A DNA stretch of 64,000 bases, taken from positions 1-64,000 of the forward strand of contig JBOHRE010000004.1 of assembly GCA_050732635.1 (NCBI GenBank). Direction: 5' to 3'. The DNA is from JBOHRE01 sp050732635 (lineage in GTDB: Bacteria > Gemmatimonadota > Gemmatimonadetes > Longimicrobiales > RSA9). Positions 50,913 to 58,066 of this stretch are shown piece after piece. A program made the translations under genes and the position numbers. Numbering within the stretch: the first letter of the stretch is position 1; every line of letters begins with the position of its first letter. The notes beneath the pieces are model-generated. The model had not been told where the DNA came from, did no database searches, and saw nothing but the letters and a program-made list of their open reading frames with translations.

Positions 50913-51079
50913 TGACTCAGCCCGAGCACCTGCAGCACACCTTCCAGACCGTGGATCGCTGCACCCGTCGGCCCACCACCTTCACCCTGCCGCATGATCA
51001 ACACGGCCCGCATCCCGGCTCCGCCCACCCTCCACGTCATCGACGACCGTATCACCTACATGGAGCACGCGAGCGGGCG
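50913..51079 (-). pseudogene. frameshifted C-terminal remnant of a HAD-family hydrolase
   Basis: The DNA is clearly homologous to the last third of the intact HAD gene at 56.8-57.5 kb, including the stop region. RVLHVGDTVVDDVEGG is read in one frame, then a 2-base deletion moves the match to GGAGMRAVLIMRQGEGGGPTGAAIHGLEGVLQVLGLS in another. The stop TAG of the intact copy is CAG here. Only about 58 codons remain. Confidence 0.75.
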
Positions 51080-51180
51080 GCACAGTCACAGATCGGCCTC
51101 CGGTTTCACAGACGATGCTGAACTGGCCCCATTGTTGCGCCGAGCCGGGACTCGAACCTTGGCTCGAATCGGAGGTGCCG

Positions 51181-51435
51181 ATGGATCTGCTCACCTGGGT
51201 CATCGTCGGCCTGATCGCCGGCGTTCTCGCCGCGTTGCTGGTCGGCGGAGTTGGGCTGATCGGCGACATCATCGTCGGTATCGTCGGCGCCTTCGTCGGC
51301 GGCTGGATTTTCGCGACGCTCGGGGTGACTACACCTTTTTCTGGGCTGGCGGGGACAATCTTCACCGCCTTTGTTGGTGCTGTTGTGCTGTTGTTCCTCC
51401 TGCACCTGATCACTCGGTCGAGGCGCTCGCTCTGA
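51181..51435 (+). CDS. GlsB/YeaQ/YmgE family membrane protein
   Basis: An 84-residue membrane protein of the transglycosylase-associated GlsB/YeaQ family: WVIVGLIAGVLAALLVGG, GLIGDIIVGIVGAFVGGWIFATLG and FTAFVGAVVLLFLLHLITR. An excellent GGAGGTGCCG site precedes the ATG. It is one of only two clear plus-strand genes in the 41-64 kb series. Function is likely a small stress-related membrane protein. Confidence 0.85.
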   Translation: MDLLTWVIVGLIAGVLAALLVGGVGLIGDIIVGIVGAFVGGWIFATLGVTTPFSGLAGTIFTAFVGAVVLLFLLHLITRSRRSL

Positions 51436-51548
51436 GAGCACGTTCCCATGCGCAGCCCAGAGGATTCCGTTGCGCATAACGTCTTGGTTCACGAACTACC
51501 GGGAGCGAAGCGTAGGGCTATATCGACCCGCCTACGAGTGGCGAGCAC

Positions 51549-52613
51549 TCATTCCCTGCGCGAGCCGGTGAGGATCTCATACGCGCCCGACACCGCATCG
51601 AGGTCGACGCCAACGGAGCGGATCCCTGGATAGTTGGACGCGTGCGAGCGCATGTCGATGCGGCGAGCAGCCTCCTCGGCGGAGACCCCCGACCGCCAGA
51701 GTTCTGTCACCTGCGCCCAAAAATCGCTCAGATAGGACTGCAGGTCGTCGATTCGGTCTCGTTCCCGAAAGGCCTGGCCGTGCCCGGGTAGAACCACGTC
51801 GAATTCGAGGTCCTTCAGACGCTCGAGGGTTTCGATCCAATCAGGGATGTAGCCGTCACCCATATAGGGCAGTCCGGCAGACAAGAGGTCTCCTGTAATC
51901 AGAACCCTCTCCTGCGGAAGGTAAACGACGACGTCGCCACCCGTGTGGCCGCGTCCGAAGAATTCCAGTCGAATCTCGCGGTCGCCGCGATACAAGGTGA
52001 GCCGACCATCCATCGTCACCGTTGGTGGCGTGGGTCGAACCGCCGCGGTTGCTATCCGGTAGCTTTCCTGGATCTGAATTCGATGCTGCAGGCTCTCCCG
52101 ATCGGCCGCCAGAGTCGTTGTGTCGAGCTGCGCCCGGAGTGAGGCGATGCGCTCCGGAATAGAGCCGATGAACCGACGGTAGCTTCGGCCTTCGACCGAA
52201 CCGCCGGAGGCCAGCATGCGATGCGTGAACTCATGACCGAGGATCTCGACATCTGATGCGTATACCTGATTCCCATGTGCGTGGTCGAAATGGAAGTGCG
52301 TATTCACCACGTACCGTACCGGCTTATCTGTGATTTGCTTCAGCTCTTCGAGGAGAACGGACGCAGCCGCGGGCGATACATGTGAATCGACGAGCAGCAG
52401 ATCCGCCTCGTTGATCACGACTGCTGCGTTCGCGCCGACAGCCAGACTGCCAGTACCTACTGCAAGATAAACATCGTCTCGAATCTGGTGGAATGTGAAC
52501 GCGGGCGGAGTATGCCCAGCACCGGGTGGCCGATCCTGGGCGTCAGCTGCAGCAGTGAAAAGCAGCCAAGAACTGACGGCACTCGCAACAACTGCGCGAT
52601 CCCGAGCATTCAT
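51549..52613 (-). CDS. exported metallo-beta-lactamase-fold hydrolase
   Basis: A 354-residue MBL-fold protein with a signal peptide at residues 1-25. The zinc motif is HFHFDHAHGN (H106, H108, D110, H111), followed by HEFTHRM, GRGHTGGDVVVYLP, LITGDLLSAGLPYMGDGY and VVLPGHG. The order matches the quinoprotein-relay/beta-lactamase-like group; the typical ligand of true B1 or B3 beta-lactamases was not checked in detail, so I do not claim antibiotic hydrolysis. GAGG with 9 bases to the ATG at 52613 sets the start. Confidence 0.87.
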   Translation of the reverse strand: MNARDRAVVASAVSSWLLFTAAADAQDRPPGAGHTPPAFTFHQIRDDVYLAVGTGSLAVGANAAVVINEADLLLVDSHVSPAAASVLLEELKQITDKPVRYVVNTHFHFDHAHGNQVYASDVEILGHEFTHRMLASGGSVEGRSYRRFIGSIPERIASLRAQLDTTTLAADRESLQHRIQIQESYRIATAAVRPTPPTVTMDGRLTLYRGDREIRLEFFGRGHTGGDVVVYLPQERVLITGDLLSAGLPYMGDGYIPDWIETLERLKDLEFDVVLPGHGQAFRERDRIDDLQSYLSDFWAQVTELWRSGVSAEEAARRIDMRSHASNYPGIRSVGVDLDAVSGAYEILTGSRRE

Positions 52614-52710
52614 GGTAATCATCCTCACCAATTCGGTTTTGGAGGTCACATGGGATAACCGGCGAAGCCGTCCTGACCAAGGCAGCAGAACCTGAAGTGG
52701 TGCATAACGC

Positions 52711-53298
52711 TCACGCCGAGTTGCTCCCTCGTTCTGCCAACCCCGCCACTCGTTTGGCCATCAGGATGTCCGGTTTGCCCAACCCGTTCGCATCCGGCAC
52801 CACGCCCACGACTTCGAAACCGAGTTGTCGGTAGAACCCCATCGGGTGGCGGTGCAGGTTCTCGATGGACATGAGTTGCCGGAGAACGCCGGGATAGAGA
52901 TCGACGCCACCGAGGCTGGTCAGGTTGGCCTCGTCATCCGTGCCCACCCACAGCGTGATCGCACCGCGCCCGCGCGACTCCTGTTCGAGCCGCTCGACGA
53001 GCGCGCGTCCGATACCACGGTCCTGCGACTCGGACCCGACCACGATCGGATGAAGCTCCCAGACTCTGCCGCCGTACAGGGGTTGAGCTCCAGCCCAAGC
53101 CAGCAGCGCGCCGTCCTTGGCCAGAGCGGCGACAGCGATCTTCTCCGGCGCGAGAGCTTCCGCCACCTCTGCAGCGGCAGCAGCCATGGTGGGCCACGCT
53201 TCCGGCGAATTCTGCCGAAACTCCTCGACCAGCAGAGCGGCGGCGGAGTCCCGGATCACGTCATAGTCACGTTCAAACGGAACGATGCGGAACACCAT
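52711..53298 (-). CDS. AAC(6')-like GNAT acetyltransferase
   Basis: A 195-residue GNAT protein with the pattern of chromosomal aminoglycoside 6'-N-acetyltransferases of the AAC(6')-Ii type: APEKIAVAALAKDG, GGRVWELHPIVV, GIGRALVERLEQESRGRGAITLWVGTDDEANLTSL, VDLYPGVL, NLHRHPMGFYRQLGFEVVGVVPDANGLGKPDILMAKR. The run of shared features is strong, so acetylation of an aminoglycoside or a related amine is likely, though the substrate is unproven. Its stop is followed directly by GCGTTATGC. Confidence 0.82.
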   Translation of the reverse strand: MVFRIVPFERDYDVIRDSAAALLVEEFRQNSPEAWPTMAAAAAEVAEALAPEKIAVAALAKDGALLAWAGAQPLYGGRVWELHPIVVGSESQDRGIGRALVERLEQESRGRGAITLWVGTDDEANLTSLGGVDLYPGVLRQLMSIENLHRHPMGFYRQLGFEVVGVVPDANGLGKPDILMAKRVAGLAERGSNSA

Positions 53299-53313
53299 CT
53301 TCGATCCGGTTGA

Positions 53314-53784
53314 TCACGTCTCGACCAGTTCTCGGAGTTTCGCGAGTGATGATTTCCAACCAGCCTCGTTATCCGCGGCCGAAAGGCCCGGTGGCAGCCG
53401 CTCGTGCACAGCCAGGACCTCGGTTCCGCCATCTCTGTCGGTGAACGCGATCGTAATCGTGGACTTTCCTTGGAACGCGGGATCCGACGTCTCGAATTCG
53501 ACCACTTCGACAACGCGCTCATCCTCTACGAGCTCGACGAAGTGGCCGTGATACGTGTCCGTGTGCGCAGTCGTCTTGCCGGTCCCGGTCGGCGCATCAT
53601 AGGTGAGCGAGATCCGGAAATAGCCGCCTTCCTTTGGGTCGAACGCATGCACCTCGCTGGTCATGCCAGTCGGCACCATCCAGCTCGCAACCGAGGCGGC
53701 GTCGAGTAGCGCGCGATAGACGATCGACCGAGGCGCCTTCACGTGACAAGTGATGCGCGTGATATTCGCATCAGACTGCTCCAT
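53314..53784 (-). CDS. SRPBCC (AHSA1-like) family protein
   Basis: A 156-residue protein of the START-like fold: ITCHVKAPRSIVYRALLDAASVASWMVPTGMTSEVHAFDPKEGGYFRISLTY, then TDTYHGHFVELVEDERVVEVVEFE and ADNEAGWKSSLAKLRELVE. Probably binds a small hydrophobic ligand. AGAGGG lies before the ATG at 53784. It precedes the acetyltransferase gene by 15 bases. Confidence 0.88.
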   Translation of the reverse strand: MEQSDANITRITCHVKAPRSIVYRALLDAASVASWMVPTGMTSEVHAFDPKEGGYFRISLTYDAPTGTGKTTAHTDTYHGHFVELVEDERVVEVVEFETSDPAFQGKSTITIAFTDRDGGTEVLAVHERLPPGLSAADNEAGWKSSLAKLRELVET

Positions 53785-53839
53785 AAGCCCTCTCTGCGTG
53801 CCGGCTACGAGCCGTTTTCGACACCAATGCCGCACCGCT

Positions 53840-54535
53840 TCACCGCTCGAGTAGTTCGTACGCACGGATCGATTCCACATCGACACGGCTGTCGTCCCGC
53901 TCGACGGCGGCGGTGTCGCCGTCGGCACGAACATACCGCCTCAGGCACTGATCTTCGAGCCGGGCGGCACCCTCGCGGCGACACTCGGGCGTGAAGGTAG
54001 GGGGCCGGGCGAGTTTTCCAGCGTCGGTTCCGTGGTGGCCCTGGCCGCCGACTTCGGGAGGCTCCCACAACTCGATGCGATTACCCTCTCCATCCAGCAC
54101 CCATGCGAAGCGACCGTACGAATACTCCTCCGGCTGCTTCACGGGGTGAATGTCTCCCTCGGCAAGCCGCGACAGAACGAGGTCGAGATCGCGCACTATG
54201 TAGTTCACCATGAACTGCTGCTCAGAGGAGCCGAAGTAGTCGGTATCGCGAGGCAACAAGCTCCACACCGTACGATCGATTCGGCTCGGTTCGTCAGCTT
54301 GTCGCCATGGGAACTGGATCCCGTGCGCTCCTGGTTCGAGACCGAGGTGTTGTCGATACCATTCTTGCAGAGTCTCAGGACTTTGAGCCTTGAGGAAGAC
54401 ACCGCCGATGCCTAACACCAACGGCTCACGATCTTGCCCGAGCTGGTTCCGTGTCCCTGCGACAGCGGAAGCGGACGCCCCGATGAGGAGACCGCCGAGA
54501 AAGGTCACCGCCTGCACGATCACGCGCTTCCGCAT
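53840..54535 (-). CDS. exported VOC family protein with a chimeric C-terminal tail
   Basis: A 231-residue protein. Residues 1-27 form a signal peptide or anchor (TFLGGLLIGASASAVAG). Residues 38-161 are a VOC domain (LGIGGVFLKAQSPETLQEWYRQHLGL, then SEQQFMVNYIVRDLDLVLSRL, GRFAWVLDGEGNRIELWEPP). Usual VOC proteins end here; the remaining 70 residues are low-order and charged, and they are read from the strand opposite a beta-propeller remnant (53.88-54.05 kb). So the original stop was probably lost and the frame now runs through. Start has an AGGAG site. Confidence 0.7.
   Translation of the reverse strand: MRKRVIVQAVTFLGGLLIGASASAVAGTRNQLGQDREPLVLGIGGVFLKAQSPETLQEWYRQHLGLEPGAHGIQFPWRQADEPSRIDRTVWSLLPRDTDYFGSSEQQFMVNYIVRDLDLVLSRLAEGDIHPVKQPEEYSYGRFAWVLDGEGNRIELWEPPEVGGQGHHGTDAGKLARPPTFTPECRREGAARLEDQCLRRYVRADGDTAAVERDDSRVDVESIRAYELLER
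53880..54049 (+). pseudogene. remnant of a 6-bladed beta-propeller gene
   Basis: On the plus strand a frame reads TAVVPLDGGGVAVGTNIPPQ, then ALIFEPGGTLAATLGREG and RGPGEFSSVGSVVALAADF. The G-R-x-G-x-GPGEF pattern is a hallmark of the beta-propeller family, also seen in the lipoprotein at 22-23 kb. Only about 55 codons remain and no start is present, so it is debris of a gene in the opposite orientation. Confidence 0.55.
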
Positions 54536-54751
54536 GGCAGACTCCTGGACGAAGAGGCAACGAGGACATCCCTATGGATCGTTTCACGTCTCTCCAGTAG
54601 GGCAGAGGATCGAAGTCGATCACCCACGGAAGAAATCCCACCGCCACGATTCGCGCGAATGCGGGAAGCCCTCCGCGACCTCGGCCCACGGGCTCGCAAG
54701 GCCATCATTCAAGACATCTCATAGCGCTCCCACTCTACCTCCGCCCTTCAC

Positions 54752-55225
54752 TTAATTCTCGGCCATGACCTGGAGGAGCAGGGCGTCCTGGAGACTCTCC
54801 CGTTCGAGCCCGGCTTCACGAAGGGTGTGGTACATCTCCCAGCTCACCTGCTCCACGAAGGTGGTGGACGCTCCGACCAAATCGATGAGGAAGGCCACTC
54901 TGTCAGAGAGTCGAGCCGCTTGCTGAGCCGCAGCGGGCACTGCTCGCCATCCCAGGACCAGGAGAACGACGACCGAGGCGCGCGTACGAAGCCTTGGACG
55001 TGAGTGTGAATGGTGCGCGGCCGCCGAAGGTCGGCCTTCGACACCTTTTCGGCACCGCCTGCGTAGCGATGGTCGTGCCCGTGCCCCTACCCTAAAGCAC
55101 TGGAGTGCCCCATGGACATCAAGGACGCCGGTCTGTTGTTTATCATGTTCGTTGTCTTCGGCGCACCTGCTCTCGCGCTTGCCGCCCGACTCGCGATCCG
55201 GCCTGTGGTCGACGCTATCGTTCAC
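54752..55225 (-). CDS. uncertain frame with secretion-like segment in a 576-base gap
   Basis: The gap from 54536 to 55111 holds no clear gene. The only candidate is a minus-strand frame whose last 75 codons read TRASVVVLLVLGWRAVPAAAQ, then SDRVAFLIDLVGASTTFVEQV and MYHTLREAGLERESL, looking like a signal peptide followed by an amphipathic helix. No good start is seen near that segment, and the first ATG at 55225 is on the other side of a plus-strand gene. A plus-strand frame ending near 54724 (REALRDLGPRARKAIIQDIS) may also be a remnant. Treat as unresolved. Confidence 0.2.
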   Translation of the reverse strand: MNDSVDHRPDRESGGKRESRCAEDNEHDKQQTGVLDVHGALQCFRVGARARPSLRRRCRKGVEGRPSAAAHHSHSRPRLRTRASVVVLLVLGWRAVPAAAQQAARLSDRVAFLIDLVGASTTFVEQVSWEMYHTLREAGLERESLQDALLLQVMAEN

Positions 55226-55423
55226 CTGCGCGAGAGTCTCGCTGCTACCGACTCCCGAACCCGCGATCGTCGTCTCGCGGCGCTCGAGGCCGAGGTGAGC
55301 AGTCTGGGTGTCGAAGTACGGCGCCTCTCCGAGTCTGAGGGATTTAGTCGGCAGCTCAGCCAGGCGACATCGCCGGAAGTTCTGGCGGAGCCGCTAGCCA
55401 GCAGATCCAGGCCTCAACAGTGA
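55112..55423 (+). CDS. small membrane protein with C-terminal coiled coil
   Basis: A 103-residue protein: one membrane helix (about residues 7-30, LLFIMFVVFGAPALALAARLA) followed by a charged amphipathic helix DRRLAALEAEVSSLGVEVRRLSE that can form a coiled coil. GGAG with a 7-base spacing precedes the ATG. Function unknown; on the plus strand, against the local trend. Confidence 0.65.
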   Translation: MDIKDAGLLFIMFVVFGAPALALAARLAIRPVVDAIVHLRESLAATDSRTRDRRLAALEAEVSSLGVEVRRLSESEGFSRQLSQATSPEVLAEPLASRSRPQQ

Positions 55424-55444
55424 GACGATCACCCTCGAACCAAG

Positions 55445-55870
55445 TCAGTGATCGCCGGCGACAGCGTCCAAGATGAGAGAGGCAGGACGGCGGCTGGCGG
55501 AATGAACGGGCTCGCCGCAGTCGTGGAGAGTCCAGCCGGCTCGCCGCAGCTCCCGCACCCAGGAGGCGAAGGTGCGAAAGTACCACGGCATGGGCGTCCA
55601 TTCGGCCGGGCAGTCCGGTATACGTTTCCTCGCGCCAACCATCCTGGTAGCCGCCGGTCTGCGTATCACTCAGCGGGTGCACGGTCTGGATCACGAGGTG
55701 GCCGCGCGTGACTCGCCGGATCGCTTCGAGCAGCGGCCGGATCTCGTCGGCGAACAGAGAGAAATTGCAGACCGCCGTGTCGAAGTCCCGGCCGACCACG
55801 TCCGCGCTCCTGGCAAAGCTCTCGTAGTCCAGAACCAGAAAGGTCGCATTACTCGCACCGCGCGCCCGCT
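55445..55870 (-). pseudogene. truncated and frameshifted SAM methyltransferase
   Basis: The remnant begins directly after the stop codon of the VOC gene at 55871, with SNATFLVLDYESF, then FDTAVCNFSLF and HLVIQTVHPLSDTQTGGYQDGWREE in one frame. Near 55600 the match changes frame to PAEWTPMPWYFRTFASWVRELRRAGWTL, ending PASLILDAVAGDH. The family normally has about 100 more residues at the N-terminus, including the SAM-binding motif, all of which are missing here. So it is both 5'-truncated and frameshifted. Confidence 0.7.
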
Positions 55871-56290
55871 CTATTCAACCGTCCACGCGGGATTGTGTGC
55901 GACTTCCCAAAGGTGCTCATCCGGATCGAGAAAGTATCCTGCGTAGCCTCCCCAGAACGTTTCACCAGCCGGTTTGACGACGGTCGCGCCCGCCTTCTCC
56001 GCCTCGGCCATCACTTCGTCCACCTCTCGTCGGCTGGAGACGTTGTGCCCGATCGAAAAGTCTGTGGGACTGGGCAGGGTTTTCGCGAGTCCGGAGTCAC
56101 GAGCCAGGCTGGCGCGCGGCCAGATTGCGAGCTTCAGCCCGGCCTCGAGCTCGAAGAAAGCAACGGCACCGTGCTCGAACTCGGTACCGACAATGCCGTT
56201 CGTCGGCAGGCCGAGTCCGTCTCGGTAGAACTCGACGGCCCTGTCGAGATCGTCGACGCACAGCGTGAGCAATGAGATTCTCGGTTTCAC
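55871..56290 (-). CDS. VOC family protein
   Basis: A 139-residue glyoxalase-fold protein: ISLLTLCVDDLDRAVEFYRDGLGLPTNGIVG, then GAVAFFELEAGLKLAIWPR, IGHNVSSRREVDEVMAEAEKAGATVVKPAGETFWGGYAGYFLDPDEHLWEVAHNPAW. This is a common PhnB/glyoxalase-like type. The gene abuts the methyltransferase remnant downstream. Confidence 0.9.
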   Translation of the reverse strand: MKPRISLLTLCVDDLDRAVEFYRDGLGLPTNGIVGTEFEHGAVAFFELEAGLKLAIWPRASLARDSGLAKTLPSPTDFSIGHNVSSRREVDEVMAEAEKAGATVVKPAGETFWGGYAGYFLDPDEHLWEVAHNPAWTVE

Positions 56291-56377
56291 CCAACCTCCA
56301 CAGGTGTAGAGTCGCTCGCGAGCTCGGTCGCTTGGAACGCGTTCATTCCCAGGCTCAGCGCTTCAACGCTGCGTCTG

Positions 56378-56674
56378 CTAGTGGAACAAGGGCACGAGAT
56401 GTAGCGCGGCAAGGCCGATAGCACCCCCCAGCGCACCAGCAACCGCGGCCCGAAGTCGAGACGCATCAGCTGTCGTCCAGCTGTAGCCGTATGCGCTGAG
56501 GACCACGCCCGCAGCTGTCGCTAGCACGACCGCTAGAACATGATCAATTCGCGAATGGAGTAGCAGGAAAAACGGCACGACGATGACACCGGCAAAAAAT
56601 ACCCAGAGCGCCAGAGCTCCGTAATACCAACGTGCGGCCGGGCCGCGATCTTCCGGATCTGTCGTGGATTGCAT
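56378..56674 (-). CDS. small three-helix membrane protein
   Basis: A 98-residue protein with a hydrophilic N-terminus and three hydrophobic stretches (WYYGALALWVFFAGVIVVPFFLLL, VLAVVLATAAGVVLSAYGY, AAVAGALGGAIGLAALHLVPLF). No family is recognised. It is separated from its neighbours by 87 and 137 bases that hold no gene. Confidence 0.6.
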   Translation of the reverse strand: MQSTTDPEDRGPAARWYYGALALWVFFAGVIVVPFFLLLHSRIDHVLAVVLATAAGVVLSAYGYSWTTADASRLRAAVAGALGGAIGLAALHLVPLFH

Positions 56675-56811
56675 GCGCAGCGCTCCTCAGGGTCTCAATG
56701 TTACAGATGAGCGATGAACCGCCAGTGGGTGTCACGGCGGGCTCGCCGCTCTACTCATGGGCGAACCTTCTGTCCAATGGCATACAGCAAATTCCAGAGT
56801 GGTCGCCTCGC

Positions 56812-57522
56812 CTAACTCAGCCCGAGCATCTGCAGCACGCCTTCCAAACCGCGGATCCCTGCGCCCGTCAGTTCAGCATCCTCACCCTGCCGGGTGATCA
56901 ACACGGCGTGCATTCCGGCTCCGCGCGCCCCCTCCACGTCATCTTCGAGCGTATCGCCTACGTGTAGCACGCGATGCGGCGGCGCGCCGAGGCGACGGCA
57001 CGCCTCCTCGAAAATCTCTCGCCTCGGCTTCGCGTAGCCAATCTCAGCCGACCCAACCACGTGCTCGAACAGGTCCCCGATTCCCAGCTCCACGCAAAAG
57101 TGCTGCAGGCCGCACTGCCAGTTCGAGACTACCGCCAGTTGATAACCGGCCGCCCGAAGCCGTTCCAGAGTGAGAGGTACGTCCGGAAAGACAGCGAGGC
57201 TCGTAGGTCCGATCACCTCCCAAATTCTAACGGCGTGATGCTGAGCTTCGTGGATGTCGGCCCGCACGCTGAGCCGGTCAAAGACTCGCTCCGCCAGGCG
57301 GCACAAATAGCGATGCTTCTCCACCGGTGACCGATCGGGTGCATACTCACGAGCGTGCGGCTCGAAAATGTCGTAGAGCACTTGGTGTTCCCACGGATCC
57401 GACTCCAAGCCCTGCGACCTCAGATACTCCATCAGCAGCGAGCCCCGTCCTCTACCACCACGACGGTGCGACACCAGCGTGTTGAAGAAATCGAACGTGA
57501 CCGCCTGGAGACCCTGCATCAC
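56812..57522 (-). CDS. HAD superfamily hydrolase (subfamily IA)
   Basis: A 236-residue HAD-IA protein. Nucleophile motif FDFFNTL near residue 9, the Ser motif VVSNWQCG, the lysine in GYAKPRREIFEEA and the acidic motif LHVGDTLEDDVEGARGAGM. Such enzymes dephosphorylate small molecules or dehalogenate acids; the substrate is unknown. The start could be GTG at 57522 or the next-codon ATG. A decayed copy of its last third lies 6 kb away at 50.9-51.1 kb in the same orientation. Confidence 0.88.
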   Translation of the reverse strand: MMQGLQAVTFDFFNTLVSHRRGGRGRGSLLMEYLRSQGLESDPWEHQVLYDIFEPHAREYAPDRSPVEKHRYLCRLAERVFDRLSVRADIHEAQHHAVRIWEVIGPTSLAVFPDVPLTLERLRAAGYQLAVVSNWQCGLQHFCVELGIGDLFEHVVGSAEIGYAKPRREIFEEACRRLGAPPHRVLHVGDTLEDDVEGARGAGMHAVLITRQGEDAELTGAGIRGLEGVLQMLGLS

Positions 57523-57547
57523 AGCGGCCGCATTCCCGATTGCTCCA

Positions 57548-58012
57548 TCACTCTACTCTCCTCCAACTCCCATCCGGCTGCGGCAGCCAACGTGTGCCCC
57601 CCTCGTCCAGCCACTCACCAAGCGGCTCGCCCGCCTGGCTCTCTGAACCGAAGCGTAATACATGGCCATCCGGGTCGAACACGTGCACCTCGCGCGAACC
57701 CCATGGATAATTCGTAGGAGGGTGCCGTATCGTCGCGCCGCGAGCACGCAGCTCGTCATGGAGGGCATCCGCATCACTGACGCCAACCCACACCCACGTG
57801 CTGGAGCAGCCCTGGCTTCCCTCAGAGAGCATGAGGCAGGTCTGTCCGCGCGTCACACACCCGAAACGGCCGTCCTGCCAGACGAGGCTGAACCCAAGAG
57901 CATCGACGTAGTAGGCAACGCTGCGGTCAAAATCCGAAACGCGCAGGATTGGTGTCACACCGCCAAACTGCACCGCGCGTTCTGGCAGAGAGACGTGCTG
58001 TGGATCCGTCAT
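57548..58012 (-). CDS. VOC family protein (bleomycin-resistance-like)
   Basis: A 154-residue VOC protein: VQFGGVTPILRVSDFDRSVAYYVDALGFSLVWQDG, FGCVTRGQTCLMLSEGSQGCSSTWVWVGVSDADALHDELRARGATIRHPPTNYPWGSREVHVFDPDGHVLRFG. This matches the bleomycin-resistance/glyoxalase subgroup well, including PPTNYPWGSRE. It is followed 25 bases later by the HAD gene. Confidence 0.88.
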   Translation of the reverse strand: MTDPQHVSLPERAVQFGGVTPILRVSDFDRSVAYYVDALGFSLVWQDGRFGCVTRGQTCLMLSEGSQGCSSTWVWVGVSDADALHDELRARGATIRHPPTNYPWGSREVHVFDPDGHVLRFGSESQAGEPLGEWLDEGGTRWLPQPDGSWRRVE

Positions 58013-58066
58013 GTTCCGCCTCTGGCCGGGAGTCCTTTCTTTATTAACAGCCTGCTCACTAGAGGG

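Noticed and set aside
51145..51185. tRNA 3' end on the minus strand
   Set aside because: GGTTCGAGTCCCGGC looks like a T-arm, but the arm cannot form its 5-bp stem, no anticodon or D-arm is found, and a simple CGAGCC/GGCTCG inverted repeat explains the appearance.
52696..52712. GTGAGCGTTATG shared with the DUF1697 gene at 60.26 kb
   Set aside because: A 12-base match between two positions in 64 kb is expected many times by chance, and one of the copies is within conserved coding sequence.
54405..54422. GCCTAAC near 54.41 kb as an attC end
   Set aside because: It lies within the coding sequence for the conserved LVLGIGGVF strand of a VOC domain.
54434..54724. Plus-strand frame ending REALRDLGPRARKAIIQDIS
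   Set aside because: Only the last 30 residues look protein-like, no ribosome-binding site or family is seen, and its start overlaps the VOC gene. It might be a remnant, but I cannot support it.
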